Source: Agapetus fuscipes
Lineage: Eukaryota; Arthropoda; Insecta; Trichoptera; Glossosomatidae
Length of the DNA stretch: 64,000 bases
NCBI GenBank assembly: GCA_951799405.1
Contig: OX637340.1
Coordinates: 2,418,001 to 2,482,000 of the forward strand
Reading direction: 5' to 3'
Numbering within the stretch: the stretch's first letter is position 1; each line of letters begins with the position of its first letter. Shown one piece after another: positions 61,725-64,000 of the stretch. The notes beneath the pieces were generated by a model, which made no database searches, was not told the origin of the DNA, and saw only the letters and a program-made list of their open reading frames with translations. Position numbers and translations under genes: made by a program.

Positions 61725-61857
61725 CCGTGATTTGAGAAGGCCCTTGCAGTGTAACAAAATTCAGTATTTAATTTTCATTTTAAACGTACCTCAACCAATA
61801 AAGCAGAATTGATGATTGATTAATATTTAATTAAATTTAACTTTCACTTTCAGATGT

Positions 61858-62095
61858 GACGTTATTCTTAGAAATTTAAGTCATCCGTTGAGCCCACGCT
61901 TTAACAAACTAATAATGCATTTGCATGAATACCTGTCAATCCAAGATGGCCGCAAGTGAACAGATGATTAGTCTTCATACAAATATTACCAAAATTCGGT
62001 AGACAAGAATGATTGTGGTGGTGAGACTTCCAGCCCAGGCATCATTAGTTTGTCAAAGCGTGGGCTCAACGGATGACCAAAATGTCTTAGAATAA
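61858..62095. mobile_element. MITE-3 copy
   Basis: Ends TTATTCTTAGAAATTTAAG / CAAAATGTCTTAGAATAA. Shares GTTGAGCCCACGCTTTAAC, CCAAGATGGCCGCAAGTG and GTGGGCTCAACGGATGACC with 49267-49503. Confidence 0.85.
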
Positions 62096-62129
62096 GAGTA
62101 GTAGGTACTGTTAGTATCTATCTACATTA

Positions 62130-62245
62130 TAAAAAGGTATTTATTTTTTAAATAACGCAGTTTTATTTTCACTTCTTGAGTATTTATTTAACCTCAAGTA
62201 CTTTCGACTTGCTTACGTTATTTTCAAGAGGACACCATAATTCTA
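62130..62245 (-). mobile_element. retroelement 3'-end fragment
   Basis: TTTTATTTTCACTTCTTGAG, ACCTCAAGTACTTTCGACTT and TATTTTCAAGAGGACACC: same series as 27240 and 46754. Confidence 0.5.
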
Positions 62246-62947
62246 TCTACATTAACTGATATTTTTTGAACTAAAGTTTTTATTATATTTAGTAAAAGGA
62301 CTTACTTAATTAATATATATTTAAAAAAAACAAACAAAATTTTAAAAAACGCTAGTAAATATTTTATCTAATGATTATTATCATTTAGTATTAATATTAT
62401 TGTCGAATGGTAACCAATTTAAAAAATATACAATTTGTTTGAAATACATAATTATTTTAATATATTAGTAGTTAATATGTATGACAACATCTAGGAAGCA
62501 CATGGTGTTTGAAGTTGATTTATGAATTAAATAAATCAAATCAAAATCTTTTTGCAGCTGTTCTAAAAAATCAGATAACCATTTTAATCAATGATTAAGA
62601 ATACATACTTTGTTGATTAAGTCTGGGAAATTTTTGATCACACTGATAAATAAGTATTTAATTATTATTCATAGTTGCTAACTAAAAATTTATACTGATA
62701 AAGAACATCAGTATAAATAATAATAAGTATTCTAATGATTACTTTATAATGTAAATAGGGTAGAAATAATAATAAATTTAATAATGCACCGAATATGCTA
62801 GATTGTACGTGGTGTTTCGAACAAACTCTAAAGGCAAGCTAAATAAACCTTTCTGGCAATACAAATGAACCTTTAAAAGGATGTATTTGGCTTGAGAGGG
62901 TAGAGTTTGTACATCTCAGTTAGATGCCAGAACAAAGTGATTGACAA
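62246..62947. other. AT-rich gap, no gene seen
   Basis: No unit is recognised. Confidence 0.35.
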
Positions 62948-63193
62948 TCTATAATCTAAGCTGCAAAGATATGTTAACATTTAACGCTCATATTAAATGC
63001 ATGCCCGCAGACAGGCACATGTAGATTCGCGCCTACACATTCTGCATGTGTGCATATAAATAAACAAAACCTAACATGAACATAAACCTTGCAACTCCTG
63101 CCGCCTTTCCCTGAAACCGGAGTGGCATTGGCAAAAGTGAACCAATTCTTACAGCACGGGTGGTCAGCCTCGTATCAACCTATCAGTCAAGGA
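62948..63193 (-). mobile_element. RTE-A 3' tail copy, uninterrupted reference
   Basis: CTATAATCTAAGCTGCAAAG to CCTATCAGTCAAGGAG. It is the closest relative of the interrupted copy at 51583-52535 and shows the order of sequence before the two insertions there. Confidence 0.92.
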
Positions 63194-63464
63194 GAAAATA
63201 AATCTGTGTAAAAATAAATGTGAATCTTTTTTAAATAAATGTAAGGTATTGTACCTACTGTACATGAACCCGAAAAATATAACAATAGATTAATTTTCAA
63301 AGTCATTCTAGCCTTTTTTTAAAAGATCAAAAAACGAAACGTTGGTATGGTCTATTCCAGTCAATGAAGGTCAGTAGACTAAAATGGTCGGGACAAATAC
63401 ACAAAATGAAGCATCAAAGGCTAGAATAGATAATGGACTTAGCAACGCAGAAACGCAACGCAAC
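63194..63464. other. gap, no gene seen
   Basis: A segment near 63345-63430 (TGGTCTATTCCAGTC, TGGTCGGGACAAATACAC, AAATGAAGC) could encode a worn LINE stretch, but the frame is not clear. Confidence 0.25.
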
Positions 63465-63655
63465 TAAGCTGTGCATATACTGCAACTTCTTAATGCGGCG
63501 TGTGGAACTTAATTTACTTTCAGGGAAGGGGGCCAGTAGTTTCTATGACAACCGCTTGATGTGGTAGTTTCCTTGCTCCCAAGAGGCAGGTTCTCATTGC
63601 TTCTGAAAGCTGTGTAAACCTTGCCGAAAAAGAAATGCATTTAATTTTACCTTAG
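63465..63655 (-). mobile_element. SINE-2 middle and 3' part
   Basis: The reverse strand has GTTTACACAGCTTTCAGAAG, CTCTTGGGAGCAAGGAAAC and AGAAGTTGCAGTATATGCAC in family order. Confidence 0.7.
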
Positions 63656-63874
63656 TCCCATCTTACTTTTAAACAATTGGAAAAGATATAATATCTTGGA
63701 TATATATATTTTGTAAATAGACTTTTATCGTACTAGAATCTTGATGTCTATCTTAATACTCAATGAATCGTGGTTTTTATTTTGTCATGCCTTATTTTAG
63801 ATACACGTGATAAATAAATGAAATAATAATATTAAATTTTTCATTGTTTTCAACTTACATAACATAAACTCTAC

Positions 63875-64000
63875 TAAGCTACACATATAGTGTAACTTCT
63901 TGCCGCGTTTTCCTCGAAGGGGCCGCATGTGGCGGGTGGAACCTATTTATTGTTAGAGGAAAGGGGGGCGGCCGGCTTTACGCTAACCACTTCAGTTGAG
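63875..64000 (-). mobile_element. SINE-2 3' part, cut by window end
   Basis: CTACACATATAGTGTAACTTC, CCGCGTTTTCCTCGAAGGGG and TAACCACTTCAGTTGAG are the reverse complement of the family 3' half. The 5' part lies beyond position 64000. Confidence 0.88.

Overview
The window is AT-rich nuclear DNA from a eukaryote, almost certainly an arthropod and probably an insect. It contains non-LTR retrotransposons of the RTE and CR1/L2 types, two SINE families with RNA polymerase III promoter boxes, miniature DNA transposons (MITEs), LTR fragments and microsatellites. It has no operons, bacterial ribosome binding sites or phage features. Short words such as TAGGTACCTA and ACGAGTA recur and suggest Lepidoptera, but that is an impression and not a proof. 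No host gene can be called with confidence. Three short stretches (16780-16905, 17685-17830, 36630-36870) are the only places where I would look for a host exon or promoter.

The dominant family, called RTE-A here, has one long uninterrupted reverse transcriptase ORF at 24835-26418 (minus strand). Its 3' untranslated region of about 245 bp ends in a (TTAGA)n-type tail. That 3' unit recurs more than 30 times across the window in both orientations, sometimes with the last codons of the ORF attached (12.7-13.4, 21.1-21.7, 28.2 and 55.7-56.3 kb). Two related lineages, RTE-B and RTE-C, are present only as C-terminal fragments with different tails.

SINE-1 is a composite. A 5S rRNA-derived head is joined to a tRNA-like module with A and B boxes, followed by a body that ends in one of two unrelated tails: tail a with (ATT)n, or tail b with poly(A). 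Full copies lie at 8835-9257, 22252-22690 and 51652-52074 (tail a) and 48619-49070 (tail b). SINE-2 is a separate tRNA-derived family with intact boxes at 5541-5866 and 31047-31150.

MITE-1 is exactly 255 bp in all four copies, each flanked by a different perfect 4-bp target duplication. Other DNA elements include palindromic and TIR MITEs (3.9, 11.5, 13.1, 49.3, 53.2, 58.3 and 61.9 kb), a 1.26-kb hAT-like element at 53617-54878 and a roughly 2-kb composite element at 818-2790. Foldback fragments with hammerhead-like cores, as expected for Penelope-like retroelements, occur near 14.0, 42.9, 43.8 and 47.8 kb.

The layout is a stratified pile of nested insertions. At 51.6-52.5 kb an RTE-A tail was split first by SINE-1 (7-bp duplication) and separately by a CR1/L2-like LINE end. 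At 7.5-8.0 and 32.0-32.5 kb RTE-A tails were split by MITE-1. At 13.1 kb a TIR element interrupts an RTE-A copy. The gaps between elements are AT-rich sequence in which I see no gene.
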